Assembly: GCA_018830485.1 (NCBI GenBank)
Contig: JAHJRQ010000008.1
Span: 1-64,000, forward strand
Length of the DNA stretch: 64,000 nucleotides
Source of the DNA: Pseudomonadota bacterium
GTDB lineage: Bacteria > Desulfobacterota > Desulfobulbia > Desulfobulbales > Desulfurivibrionaceae
Direction of reading: 5' to 3'
This document shows positions 18,368 to 26,969 of the stretch, one piece after another. The notes under the pieces were generated by a model that saw only the letters and a program-made list of their open reading frames with translations, was not told the origin of the DNA and searched no databases. Numbering within the stretch: the first letter of the stretch is position 1; each line of letters begins with the position of its first letter. The position numbers and the translations under genes are program-made.

Positions 18368-19315
18368 CTAAAAAAGAGTCAGCCCGGAAAAACCCAGAAA
18401 CGCCAGGGCAAACTGCCCGGCGACGATAAAGGCGATGGGCACGCCCTTGAAGGTCGGCGGAATATTGGCCAGCTCCATCCGCTCCCGCACCGAACTCATC
18501 AGGTACAGAGCGAGAAGGAAGCCGCCGCCCGCCCCCAGGGAAAGCATGAAGGACTCCCAAAAATTGTATTCATTATCGGCCAGGATCAGCGGCACCGCGA
18601 TGATCACGCAGTTGGCGATGACCAGCACCAGATACACGCCAAAGGCGTTGAACAGGGCGGGATTCACCTTGCGCAGCACCGTGTCCACCGCCTGCACCGT
18701 CAGGGAAACCAGGCCGATGAAGATCACGATCTGCAAAAAGTTCAGATCATAGGGCTTGAGGACGAACTGGTAGAAAAACCAGCTCATGATGGCGCTGACC
18801 ACCATAACCAGGGTAAAGGTGAGGCCCATGCCCTTGGCCGTGTCCTTGCGTTTGGAGGTGCCGAAAAAGACGCACAAACCCAGATACTTGGTAAAGACGA
18901 AGTTGTTGATCAACAGGGCGCTGATCAGGATGGAGAACAGATAGCCCAGATAGGGCTTCATCACCGTAAAGGTTGCTGCTGCCCCGCTTTCTCCAACCCG
19001 GTCGATGGTGACCACATGGGGCAGCCTGGCGTTGAGCGGCTCGCTGAAGGTCAGGGTGGCGGTTTTCTGATCCTCGGCCAGAACCACGCTTTCCAGGGCA
19101 AGCAGGATGTCCGGATCCTGCTCTTCGTAGACCCGGTAGTTTGCCGGATCCTCAACCACGGCGCGAACCACCGGCCCGGCAAAGGTGACGACGATCTCGT
19201 TTGTCGCCTTGCCGAAGGACTTCCCGGCAATCAGCTCCTGGGCCTGCGCCAGAACCGGCAAACCAAGGAGCAGAACAAGGGAAAGCAGTATTCTTCTCAT
19301 CCTATGCATATTCAT
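18368..19315 (-). CDS. rnfA: Rnf complex subunit RnfA with N-terminal secreted Ig-like extension
   Basis: The C-terminal 190 residues (from YLGYLFSILISALLINNFVFT) are a standard six-helix RnfA, a core membrane subunit. Ahead of it are about 120 extra residues: a signal peptide (RRILLSLVLLLGLPVLAQA) and a domain with the pattern of an SbsA/Big_5 Ig-like fold (VVEDPANYRVYE, TATLTFSEPLNARLP). I start at ATG 19315, 4 bp after the rnfE stop; ATG 19309 and 19300 are alternatives. RnfA is normally about 190-200 residues, so the fusion is unusual. Both parts are in one open frame. Confidence 0.93.
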   Translation of the reverse strand: MNMHRMRRILLSLVLLLGLPVLAQAQELIAGKSFGKATNEIVVTFAGPVVRAVVEDPANYRVYEEQDPDILLALESVVLAEDQKTATLTFSEPLNARLPHVVTIDRVGESGAAATFTVMKPYLGYLFSILISALLINNFVFTKYLGLCVFFGTSKRKDTAKGMGLTFTLVMVVSAIMSWFFYQFVLKPYDLNFLQIVIFIGLVSLTVQAVDTVLRKVNPALFNAFGVYLVLVIANCVIIAVPLILADNEYNFWESFMLSLGAGGGFLLALYLMSSVRERMELANIPPTFKGVPIAFIVAGQFALAFLGFSGLTLF

Positions 19316-19319
19316 AAAC

Positions 19320-19940
19320 TCAGGCCCGTTTTGCTCGCTTGTAGACGATCTCGACATAGTTGAAAAAGGCCATCATCAGGCCGACACAGAAAAACCCGGC
19401 AAAGGGGAGCACGAAGAAGAGCAGGGGCTTGAAACCCAGCACATCGTAGCCGAGGACGGTGCCAAGGCCCAGCAGCTCGCGGACAAAGCCCAGGGCCATC
19501 ATGCCGAACATGAAACCCAAGCCCATGCCGATGCCGTCCCAGAATGAGGCGTTGACGCTCTCCTTGCAGGCGAACATCTCCAAGCGCATGGTGATGATGG
19601 CAAAGGCCACGATGAGCTTGACAAAGATGCCCATCTTGCCGTAGGCCTCGGGCAGGTAGGCGGCCAGGACCATGTCGATCACCGTTACCCAGGTGGCGAT
19701 GGTCAGGGTATAGGTTGGGATCCGGATCCGGGGGTGGATGACATTCTTGAACAGGGAAATGGTGCAGCTTGAAAAGACCTGGACAAAGAGCACGGCGATC
19801 CCCAGCATGAAGCCGTTCATCACCGTGGTGCTGATTCCCACCGCCGGACACATGGAAAGCACCAGCCGGAAGATGGGGTTCTCGTTCAGGATCCCGTTGA
19901 CCACCAGTTGCAGGTTTGTTTTGTCAGTCGCCACTGTCAC
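19320..19940 (-). CDS. rnfE: Rnf complex subunit RnfE
   Basis: A 206-residue membrane subunit homologous to RnfA but with inverted topology. It has six hydrophobic helices and the family blocks NPIFRLVLSMCPAVG and GMGLGFMFGMMALGFVRELLG. RnfA and RnfE together hold a 2Fe-2S centre at the half-membrane cysteines in known complexes; a Cys is present in SMCP and in SSCT. It is followed at once by rnfA. Confidence 0.95.
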   Translation of the reverse strand: MTVATDKTNLQLVVNGILNENPIFRLVLSMCPAVGISTTVMNGFMLGIAVLFVQVFSSCTISLFKNVIHPRIRIPTYTLTIATWVTVIDMVLAAYLPEAYGKMGIFVKLIVAFAIITMRLEMFACKESVNASFWDGIGMGLGFMFGMMALGFVRELLGLGTVLGYDVLGFKPLLFFVLPFAGFFCVGLMMAFFNYVEIVYKRAKRA

Positions 19941-19978
19941 ATTCTCCTAACCCCGCAAAACGGGATAAGTGCGTTGAC

Positions 19979-20017
19979 GAAATTATTTTCCGCCCAAAAA
20001 ACGCAGAAAATAATTTC
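19979..20017 (-). promoter_or_regulatory. Intercistronic hairpin between rnfG and rnfE
   Basis: GAAATTATTTTC (19979-19990) and GAAAATAATTTC (20006-20017) are perfect 12-bp complements with a 15-nt loop, in the 84-bp gap between rnfG and rnfE. It is AT-rich with no T-run, so not a classic terminator; it may stabilise or process the operon mRNA. A half-copy (CGCAGAAAATTATTTCTAA) is found near 18137-18155. Confidence 0.65.
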
Positions 20018-20024
20018 TAACTTA

Positions 20025-20921
20025 CTAAAAAGGCGTCGCGATATGCTGTTCGGCCAGAACCCGGTCCAGGATCGCCACGCGGTAGGCGAACTTCTTGACC
20101 ATCGCCTTGACCCCGTTGGTCACCGCGCTGCTTGAGATGGTGGCGCCGGTGAGGGCGTAGATATCGTCATCCTGGTACTGTTCCTGGATGCGGGCCACCT
20201 CTTCCGCTCCGAGACCGGACTTTCCTGCTTCCAGCGCCTTGAGGTATTCCTCGGGCAGGGGCATTTTCTTGACTTCCAGCTTCTTCACCGTTTCAAGGGG
20301 CTTGCCCTTGAACTGGTTCTTGAAATACTCCTGTTCTATCTCCGCGCCCAAGCCCGGATCCTCTTCATGCTCCATAATCTCCAGACCGCGGATGGAGAAA
20401 TCCTGATCCAGGGCCAGCATGGCCCCGATGAAGGTCTTGAAGCCGGTAAACATGCCGGGCAGGAGATAGGCCATGCGCTTGCCGTTGTCGGTGACCACGA
20501 TGGTCTGGTCGGCGTAACGGAGCGGTTTGTCCGCGCCGAGGGCCGAGGCAACCGCCTGGGTGCGCTCACCCTCCTCGGTTGCCTTTTCCGGAGAAATGGT
20601 CACAGGGGTCTGGGCCACAAAGGTGCCTGCCAGATCGATGGTTACAAAGGAAAAAGACCCGTCTTGCAAAGGAAGGAGATAACCCATGGACAGGCCCTCT
20701 CCTTCGCCGACGAGGTAACGGTACACCTCGTGCATGGCCACAGCATCAGGGGCAGGATTCTTTGCCGAAAAACCAAGCAGGCTGAGCATGACCTTCTGCT
20801 CGTTGACGTGTATATTGTGCTTCTTCGCCTTGTTGGTGGCGATGAAGGCCGCACCCATGACCAGCCCGGCAAGCAAACAGGCCACGGTCAGCCGGAAGAT
20901 GATGGTAAGGATGTTCTTCAT
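20025..20921 (-). CDS. rnfG: Rnf complex subunit RnfG (covalent FMN)
   Basis: Periplasm-facing flavoprotein subunit, one N-terminal membrane segment (residues 5-28). The ApbE target motif TGAT at 258-261 predicts covalent FMN on Thr261. At 298 residues it is longer than many RnfG proteins (about 190-210), the extra length falling in the middle of the domain. Its start overlaps the rnfD stop by 4 bp. Confidence 0.94.
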   Translation of the reverse strand: MKNILTIIFRLTVACLLAGLVMGAAFIATNKAKKHNIHVNEQKVMLSLLGFSAKNPAPDAVAMHEVYRYLVGEGEGLSMGYLLPLQDGSFSFVTIDLAGTFVAQTPVTISPEKATEEGERTQAVASALGADKPLRYADQTIVVTDNGKRMAYLLPGMFTGFKTFIGAMLALDQDFSIRGLEIMEHEEDPGLGAEIEQEYFKNQFKGKPLETVKKLEVKKMPLPEEYLKALEAGKSGLGAEEVARIQEQYQDDDIYALTGATISSSAVTNGVKAMVKKFAYRVAILDRVLAEQHIATPF

Positions 20922-21994
20922 TTGCCACCTCCCTGGAGAGGGGCAAAGCGCTTGGGCTTGAAAAATCCGTCCAGCACCGGGCTCACCGGGTTCATAAGCA
21001 GAATGGCGTAGCAGACCCCCTCGGGATAACCGCCCTTGAGACGGATCAGCACGGTGAGCGCTCCGATGCCGACGCCGAAGATGAGCTGTGAGGTCTTATT
21101 GGTCGGGCTGGTGACGTAATCGGTGGCCATGAAAAAGGCCCCGAGCAAGGCGCCGCCGGAAAGCACGGCCAGCAGCGGATCGCCGCTGAACAGCGTCTCC
21201 CCGCCGAAGCACCAGGAGAGCAGAGCTATGGTGGCCAGCATGGAAACCGGGATATGCCAGGTGATGTAGCCGCGATAGAGCAGATAGAGGCCGCCCAGCA
21301 CGATGAGCAAGCCGGAGGTCTCGCCGATGGAGCCGGGCCGCCAGCCGAGGAAAAAATTGGTGTAGAGATTGGCTGCCACACCGAACTGCTCGCTGAAGGC
21401 CTCGAGCCCCTGGGTCTTAAGCACGGCCAGCGGAGTGGCCGTGGCAATGGCATCGATGGAGGTGCCCAGATAGGAAAAGATCGCCATATCGGAAAGCGGC
21501 GGCAGCCAGGCCGAGGTCATGGCCACCGGAAAGGTGGCCAAAAGAAAGGCCCGGGCCAGCAGGGCCGGATTGAAGATGTTGTAGCCGATCCCGCCCAGCA
21601 GGTGCTTGCCGATGGCAATGGCCATGACCGCGCCCAAAATCGGCAGCAGCGGCGAGACGCCAGGCGGGATAACAAAGGCGATGAGCATGCCGGTGATCAC
21701 CGCGCTGCCGTCACCGATGGTGATCCGGCGGCCCAGGGCCTTCTGGGTTGCGGCCTCCACCGCCACGCAGCTCGCCACGCTGACCGCTGTGATGATCAGG
21801 GTCTGGATGCCGAAGATAAAAACGGAAAGAACCAGGGGCGGCACCAGGCAGGCCACCACGGTCCACATGATTTTCTCAACCGACTCGCCGCTCTTCACAT
21901 GGGGGGAAACGGAAACCTTCCACAGGTGCGGAGTTACGGATGACTGGTTACACCCAGAGGGTATAAGTTTCGTTTGAGCAGGTGAACTGCTCAA
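20918..21994 (-). CDS. rnfD: Rnf complex subunit RnfD (covalent FMN)
   Basis: A 358-residue multi-helix membrane subunit of the RnfD/NqrB family. The segment ATATPLA contains Thr187 at the position of the known flavinylated threonine of RnfD homologues, a second target for the ApbE in this cluster. Other family blocks are GDGSAVITGMLIA and GGIGYNIFNPALLARAF. The gap to rnfC (227 bp) contains a dispersed palindrome. Confidence 0.94.
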   Translation of the reverse strand: MSSSPAQTKLIPSGCNQSSVTPHLWKVSVSPHVKSGESVEKIMWTVVACLVPPLVLSVFIFGIQTLIITAVSVASCVAVEAATQKALGRRITIGDGSAVITGMLIAFVIPPGVSPLLPILGAVMAIAIGKHLLGGIGYNIFNPALLARAFLLATFPVAMTSAWLPPLSDMAIFSYLGTSIDAIATATPLAVLKTQGLEAFSEQFGVAANLYTNFFLGWRPGSIGETSGLLIVLGGLYLLYRGYITWHIPVSMLATIALLSWCFGGETLFSGDPLLAVLSGGALLGAFFMATDYVTSPTNKTSQLIFGVGIGALTVLIRLKGGYPEGVCYAILLMNPVSPVLDGFFKPKRFAPLQGGGK

Positions 21995-22104
21995 CTCAGC
22001 TTTATCGGAAGCGTGCTCGTTAATGGCCGTTCTCCTTCATTTCGTTCTCAGCCGTTGTCCAAAAAAATGATGGCTTCGTAGCAACTCGAAATCTGCTTCA
22101 ACTA

Positions 22105-22174
22105 GGTGCTTCGACAGGCTCAGCACGAACGGAAATCAATGTATCGTGCCCGTTCTCCCTGAGCCTGTCGAAGG
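22105..22174. repeat. Dispersed palindromic repeat family A, copy 2
   Basis: Begins GGTGCTTCGACAGGCTCAGC and ends CCCTGAGCCTGTCGAAGG. It sits between rnfC and rnfD and can form a strong hairpin in the operon mRNA. Confidence 0.8.
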
Positions 22175-22221
22175 GCCGCTGTGTTAACCGCGGTGGTAGT
22201 TTCGCAACGTCTCCTGAAAAA

Positions 22222-23541
22222 TCAACGCTTGGCCTTCATCTTGGCCAGCCGGATGAACTGGACCAAGGGGCGTTTTGCCGGGCAGACATAGGCGCAGCAG
22301 CCGCACTCGAAACACTCGAACACCCCGAACTGCCCGGTATCCTGCGGCCGGCCCGCCTCCACATAGAGGGCGATCTCCTTGGGCTCCAACCCCATGGGGC
22401 AGGCTTCAAGGCACCAGCCGCAGCGGATGCACTGGGAGTGGGGCGTGGCATCGATCTCGTCCTCGGCAAGAAACAGCACCGAGGAGGTGGTCTTGGTCAC
22501 CGGGATATCGAGACTGGAAACGGCAAAGCCCATCATCGGCCCGCCCATGACAATCTTGGAAAGCTCAGGTGTCACCCCGCCCAGATACTCGACGATGTCG
22601 CTGACCTTGGTGCCCACCTTGACCAGCAGGTTGGCGGGCCGCTTGATCCCCTTGCCGGAGATGGTCATCACCTTCTCGTACAGGGGCTTGGACAGCACCA
22701 CCGCATCGTAGATTGCCCGGGCGGTGCTGACATTGTGCACCACCACGCCCACGGCCGAAGGCAGGGCAAAGCCGGGAACCTTGCGTCCGGTGATGGCCTG
22801 GATGAGTTGTTTTTCCGAGCCTTGCGGGTACTTGACCTCCAAGGGCTGAACCACAACGGTGTATTCCGGGGTGGAGGCAGCGGCTGCCGCCTCGCTCATG
22901 ATCTTGACGGCGTCGGGCTTGTTGTTCTCGATGCCGATGAAGCATTTCTTGATGCCGAGAATCTTGAGGATGACAGTAGCGCCCTCGACAATCTCCTGGG
23001 CGCGCTCCAGCATCTGGCGATGATCCGCGGTGATGTACGGCTCGCATTCAGCGCCGTTCAAGATCAGGGTATCCACCGGATTGTCCGGAGGAGGAGAGAG
23101 CTTGACATGGGAAGGAAAACCCGCGCCGCCGATGCCGATAATCCCGGCGCCACGCACCTTGGCCAGCAACTCTTCCTTGGCGAGCTTTTGCCAGTCGCAG
23201 CGGGAATACTGCACCGGCGCTGCTTCCTTATTGGTCTGGATGGTGATGGAGGGTGCGCTGACGCGCATGGGGTGGCCGGACATGCCAAGGGCCTTGACGG
23301 TCCCGGCCATTGGGGCATGGAGGGGCACGCCGAGCCCCTTGCTCACCTCGCCGATGACCTGACCTTCCTGTACTGCATCCTTGGGGGCCACCGTGGGAGT
23401 ACAGGGTGCGCCGATATGCTGGCCAAGAATAATCTCAAGCTCGTCTGGCGCCGGCATTACCTCGATGGCGAGGTTTTCGGTAAGGCCCTTTGATGCAGGC
23501 GGATGCACACCACCTTTGGGGAAGGTCAGTAAGGATGCCAT
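22222..23541 (-). CDS. rnfC: Rnf complex subunit RnfC
   Basis: Peripheral cytosolic subunit that exchanges electrons with NAD(H). The 439-residue protein has the N-terminal barrel-sandwich region, the NADH/FMN-binding region GAGFPSHVKL and NGAECEPYITADHR, and two 4Fe-4S motifs near the C-terminus (CIRCGWCLEACPMGL, CFECGCCAYVCP). It is the first gene of the minus-strand cluster, so its upstream region should hold the operon promoter. Confidence 0.95.
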   Translation of the reverse strand: MASLLTFPKGGVHPPASKGLTENLAIEVMPAPDELEIILGQHIGAPCTPTVAPKDAVQEGQVIGEVSKGLGVPLHAPMAGTVKALGMSGHPMRVSAPSITIQTNKEAAPVQYSRCDWQKLAKEELLAKVRGAGIIGIGGAGFPSHVKLSPPPDNPVDTLILNGAECEPYITADHRQMLERAQEIVEGATVILKILGIKKCFIGIENNKPDAVKIMSEAAAAASTPEYTVVVQPLEVKYPQGSEKQLIQAITGRKVPGFALPSAVGVVVHNVSTARAIYDAVVLSKPLYEKVMTISGKGIKRPANLLVKVGTKVSDIVEYLGGVTPELSKIVMGGPMMGFAVSSLDIPVTKTTSSVLFLAEDEIDATPHSQCIRCGWCLEACPMGLEPKEIALYVEAGRPQDTGQFGVFECFECGCCAYVCPAKRPLVQFIRLAKMKAKR

Positions 23542-23827
23542 GTCACATTCTTCACGGGGTTATCGGCACAAATCGCTAGGCGCAACATGCCGAAATTAAT
23601 CCGAATTTCAAACAACAGGGTTTCAGCGGCGACACGCCATGCATGCCGCGCCGGGAAGGACTTTGATTATTCCTTTTGGCTTTTTTTGTCAAGGGAAAAT
23701 GGCCCGGTTTCGAGGCCGAGACAGCAGCCCTCCGAAAAACGACACAGGATGCTGTCTCTTCGACTGAATGCGCTGTTGTGGCCAGCGAGACGAGAGCCCC
23801 TTCGCAACCCATTGCGCGAGGCCAGGG
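23542..23827. other. Region upstream of rnfC
   Basis: This 286-bp gap between divergently unrelated units should include the rnf promoter (just above 23541). I found no convincing -35/-10 pair or riboswitch fold by eye, and all ORFs are short and unlike proteins. Confidence 0.5.
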
Positions 23828-24124
23828 CTAGGCGTGTAGCGACTTGAGCGCCAAATCCGGGGCCGTCGAAACAATCTTGAGCAATGCGGCGGCAGGGCCG
23901 GTCGGGGTGCGGCGGTGCTGCTCCCAATTTTGCAGCGTCTTGATGCTCACATGCATGAGCCGCGCGAACTCGCTCTGTGACAAGCCGATTTTTTCGCGCA
24001 CCGCCTTGACATCGGGCGGGGCGACCTCAAACCGCCGCGAGGCCGGGGCATGGCCCTTGGCAATGGCCTTGGCTTCTTTCAGGCTTTGCACCAGATCATC
24101 AAATAGTGTTTTTTCCATGATCAT
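23828..24124 (-). CDS. HigA/NadS-type antitoxin
   Basis: The 98-residue protein has a flexible N-terminus and a C-terminal helix-turn-helix (IGLSQSEFARLMHVSIKTLQ, about residues 45-64) followed by the NWEQHRRTPTGPAAALL block typical of antitoxins that partner HigB-type toxins. Its start overlaps the end of the ancestral toxin frame (TGA/ATG). The gene is intact although its toxin is interrupted. It should still bind the palindrome at 24443-24461. Confidence 0.88.
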   Translation of the reverse strand: MIMEKTLFDDLVQSLKEAKAIAKGHAPASRRFEVAPPDVKAVREKIGLSQSEFARLMHVSIKTLQNWEQHRRTPTGPAAALLKIVSTAPDLALKSLHA

Positions 24125-24432
24125 AGCTCCTTCACAAGTTCACGCAGGATGGCAATTTCCTGGTCGGTCAAGGTATCCTTCTTCGATTTCGGATAGACCA
24201 CCAGCAGTTAAATCTGGTGATTGTCCTTGACCCAATAGTAAATTACCCGCACCCCGCCACTCTTGCCCCGGCCTTGCACGGCGTAGCCCAGCTTGCGGAT
24301 GCCGCCTCCGCCCTTGATGATATCGCCACGCTCCGGGTCCGCCGCCAGTTCGGATTGCAGCTCCCGGTACATATCGTCGGAAAGTAATGCTATCACCAGG
24401 CGGGTAAACGTTGAGGTTTCGATAAATTCCAT
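24121..24432 (-). pseudogene. HigB/RelE-type toxin, interrupted by a nonsense codon
   Basis: The frame from ATG 24432 encodes a HigB-like toxin (MEFIETSTFTRLV, then GGGIRKLGYAVQGRGKSGGV, VIYYWVKD). A TAA at 24208-24210 stops it at residue 74, in the middle of the last beta-strand. Beyond the TAA the same frame continues without a break as LLVVYPKSKKDTLTDQEIA to a TGA at 24121-24123, overlapping the antitoxin ATG exactly as intact loci do. The expected full length is about 103 residues. A single substitution (for example TAC to TAA) explains it. The truncated protein lacks the C-terminal catalytic region, so it is probably inactive. Confidence 0.85.
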
Positions 24433-24442
24433 ATTGCCATAT

Positions 24443-24461
24443 TATCCGCCAATGGCGGATA
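24443..24461. promoter_or_regulatory. Operator palindrome of the HigBA-like locus
   Basis: TATCCGCC-AAT-GGCGGATA is a perfect 8+3+8 palindrome ending 10 bp upstream of the toxin start codon on the minus strand. Position and symmetry fit autorepression by the XRE antitoxin. Confidence 0.75.
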
Positions 24462-24536
24462 TGCCAACCACATCCATATCTGCATTTGCGCCGGGAAAAA
24501 GCTAGCATGTGCTTCCCGTAGGCGAGGTTGGGTTGT

Positions 24537-25043
24537 TTAGTTCTGAGCGGGGATGGTGTACATGGCATGCCCGCCCCTTTGGCCGTTGACATGCAGCCGT
24601 TTTTTCTCTCTGGCGTGCACCTCGCAGGGAATCAGCGAAATGGAACCGACATGATTGGGGCTGTGATGCCAGCACAAACGGACTTTCGTGCCATCAGCCT
24701 GGATGATGAAAGAATTTTTATCGCGAAAGACCAAGAACTCTTCATCGACGGCAAGGTGGTTGCGCCGGATTTCAGCTTGAAGGATGGTATTCGTAAATAG
24801 CACCCCATTGGCTTTGCGGCGATGACTCCTGGCCATGGGGAGACGATTTGAGATTTTGACCATCGCGATCAGGTTGGACCCCTTGGGGCCGGCAATGCCG
24901 CACCGCTGGCGATCAAGCATGAGCTGGCGGTAGGGGTCTTCCTGGCCGCAAAGCACCAGGACGAGATAGCTGTCCCGCACCCTCCGGAGCCCTTCATTGC
25001 GTTGCCGCATCCTTTCCTGCGGATCAATCACGGGCGTTTTCAT
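24537..25043 (-). CDS. HNH/Endo VII-like nuclease with WHH motif
   Basis: The 168-residue protein ends in a WHH-type nuclease motif: LCWHHSPNH followed by SLIPCEVHAREKKRLHVNGQ and GGHAMYTI, giving the spaced histidines of the Endo VII-fold toxin nucleases. The N-terminal 100 residues are basic and unassigned. Such domains usually form the C-terminal warhead of polymorphic toxins; here it is a free-standing small ORF with no signal peptide, downstream of a damaged beta-barrel gene. No immunity gene could be assigned with confidence. It may be an orphan toxin module or a remnant of a larger protein. Confidence 0.6.
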   Translation of the reverse strand: MKTPVIDPQERMRQRNEGLRRVRDSYLVLVLCGQEDPYRQLMLDRQRCGIAGPKGSNLIAMVKISNRLPMARSHRRKANGVLFTNTILQAEIRRNHLAVDEEFLVFRDKNSFIIQADGTKVRLCWHHSPNHVGSISLIPCEVHAREKKRLHVNGQRGGHAMYTIPAQN

Positions 25044-25067
25044 GGGATGCTCCTGTAGCCGCCTTTT

Positions 25068-25387
25068 TCATCCCTGTGCGCCACCACCGGTCTTAGGAAT
25101 CCAGAAGACCCGGTAGGCCGTTTGTACCTCGAAAAAGCTTGGATAGGCACCATCTCCTCTGGCCCAGCCACCAGGGCGTGGGCCAGAGCCTCTATGCACA
25201 AGGGGCCAACCTAGATGCATCTTTTGCGCCCCTACGCCAGTGCCTCAGGATTGTAGCGTCCGATCAACTCATACAACGGCGTCAAATCGCGGTTCCGTTG
25301 TGCCAGCCCCGCAGCATGATAGAGGGCTGTTCTATCCAATTCTTTAATGAAACCAAAGCCAAGCGCTTCCAACCCAACTTTAATCAT
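25068..25387 (-). other. Two short coding-like fragments between nuclease and barrel
   Basis: On the minus strand two small frames look more protein-like than background. Frame 1 (25387-25232, 51 aa from MIKVGLEALGFGFIKELD) starts inside the end of the barrel ORF in another frame and ends GRYNPEALA. Frame 2 (25220-25068, 50 aa) contains GDGAYPSFFEVQTAYRVFWI. Neither has a clear ribosome site. They may be separated pieces of the C-terminus of the barrel protein or small accessory genes. I recognise no family. Confidence 0.3.
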
Positions 25388-26701
25388 CAACAGATCTGCC
25401 AAAACGCAGGACCGCCACGCCCAGAGGCGCGGTGATGATGCCGGTGGCTGCATCGATAGCCGCACCGGCGGGCAGGGTTGTTTTATCGATGGCCACCAGC
25501 CTGATGGGCGCTGCGGTGGGATCGACCTTGGCCACCACCTGGGAGGGGAGAAAGCTGGGGCGATGGGCCACTTGGGCCAGCAGGCCAGCGGACCAGGCCG
25601 GAGACGGGGTGGCAGGCGCGGGATCAACAGGTTCCGCTTGGGAACGCGTTGCCCTGGCAGCCGGGTTTTTCGCGGTTGGGGTAGAGGTGCTGCCGCCAGC
25701 AAAGTTATAACTGTACGAGAGCCTGATCTGGTTGTCATCCGGCACGCCGTCCCGGCCCTGGAGGCTGGCGAGATCGACGCCAAGGCGATGCCCGCCGGAA
25801 AGATTGCGGCTGAGGCCAATGGCGTAGCGGTCCATGGCTGCCATGGCGTTGGCGCCAGCCTGCACGGTATAGCCATCAGACAGTTGCTGGGTCCACTCGG
25901 CGCTGCTGGTGGCCCGGTTGGTGGTATCCTTGCCGGTGAGATAATCGTATTCCAGTTCCTCGCCGCCAAGGCCCAGCTTAAAGGTCGCGCCCGGCAGGGG
26001 AGCAAACACCAGCCTGCCTTGCAATCCCGTGACCCGGCCGCCCGCCACCCGGCGGGGATCGTTCCACAACTCATAGAGGGTGGCGGTAACCAGGGCGTAG
26101 GTTTTGTCCGCCAGGTCGTTGCTGGAGGTGTCGGCCAGGTAGCCGTTCACCTCAAAGGCGTTGAGCAGCCCCTTGCCCAGATAGAACTGGTAGCTCAGAG
26201 CGCCGCTGTTCATGGTCATCTCGGCTTTTTCGTCGCCGGAGCGGAAGGAGAAATCAAGATCCTGGCGAAGCTGGTCAAAGGTGGCGATGAGCCGTTGGGT
26301 TTCGGTGAGGTCGAACCCGGCGTTGACCAGGAACTCTTTCTTATCCGCCCCGACGGTGCCCAGCAGGCCGAGGGCGGTATGCTCGGTGAGCGGAATGGCG
26401 TAGCTGGCGTCGAGGGAAAAGCCGGTGCGTTCGCTGTACTCGGGGGAAAAGATCAGCCGGTTGTTGTCAAAGCCCAGGGAGACCCCACGGCCATTGGGCC
26501 GCAGGATGCCGGGCAGGGAGTTGTCAGGCGGGCGGGGGGGGGGGCGGCATGCCGGTCGTCGCCGGGCTCTCCTGGCACCAGCCTTTCGCCGGACAAGACC
26601 AATAAACGAAGAGGCGGGGTGAGCGACGAGAGGATGGTGAACAGCGCGGAAACGAGATATACCTTTCTGCGCGTGGCGTTCGAGATGGATGATGGCCCCA
26701 T
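25380..26701 (-). pseudogene. Outer-membrane beta-barrel protein, frame broken at a C11 tract
   Basis: From about 26500 down to 25690 one frame encodes alternating amphipathic strands typical of an outer-membrane barrel (GVSLGFDNNRLIF, LGLGGEELEYDYL, RLSYSYNFAGG), followed by a Pro/Ala-rich linker and a short Ig-like end (IDAATGIITAP). A signal-like start (RRKVYLVSALFTILSSL, from ATG 26701) is in a different frame. The two meet at eleven consecutive G on the plus strand (26534-26544, C on the coding strand). With 12 C the signal frame would continue into the barrel frame. The gene is therefore phase-OFF, a pseudogene, or a homopolymer miscall. The family was not identified. Confidence 0.6.
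26534..26544. repeat. G11/C11 homopolymer tract
   Basis: Eleven consecutive G on the plus strand inside the 5' part of the beta-barrel gene. Tract lengths that are a multiple of three join the ATG 26701 frame to the barrel frame; 11 does not. Such tracts are classical slipped-strand switches of surface proteins. Confidence 0.8.
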
Positions 26702-26746
26702 GATGCTCCCTTGAAGATAGTGATAATTGACCCGGCAATTAAATAC

Positions 26747-26811
26747 GTCATGCCCGAAGGCTTTAGTCGGGCATCCACAGCCATGGATTCCCGCCTGCGC
26801 GAGAATGACGG
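26747..26811. repeat. Dispersed repeat family B, copy 3
   Basis: GTCATGCCCGAAGG with GTCGGGCATCCACAGCCATG and terminal GAGAATGACGG. It is a divergent copy of the GTCATTCCGG...CCGGAATGAC type, located between the barrel gene and the MazEF-like pair. Confidence 0.6.
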
Positions 26812-26969
26812 TTTACATATTTACCCACCGAGCAATAACAGGAGAGGACGACTCAGTTTTCTCCCCGCTCAGGCCTGACCGCTGCCGCGTCTGCCGACAA
26901 AACACTTCTTTGTATGCGTGAATGATTGGGAAGTCAATACGGAAAAAATACTTGCCCCGCACATCCCAA

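Noticed and set aside
24208-24210. Recoding of the toxin stop codon
   Set aside because: The codon is TAA, which is not used for selenocysteine or pyrrolysine; a nonsense mutation is simpler.
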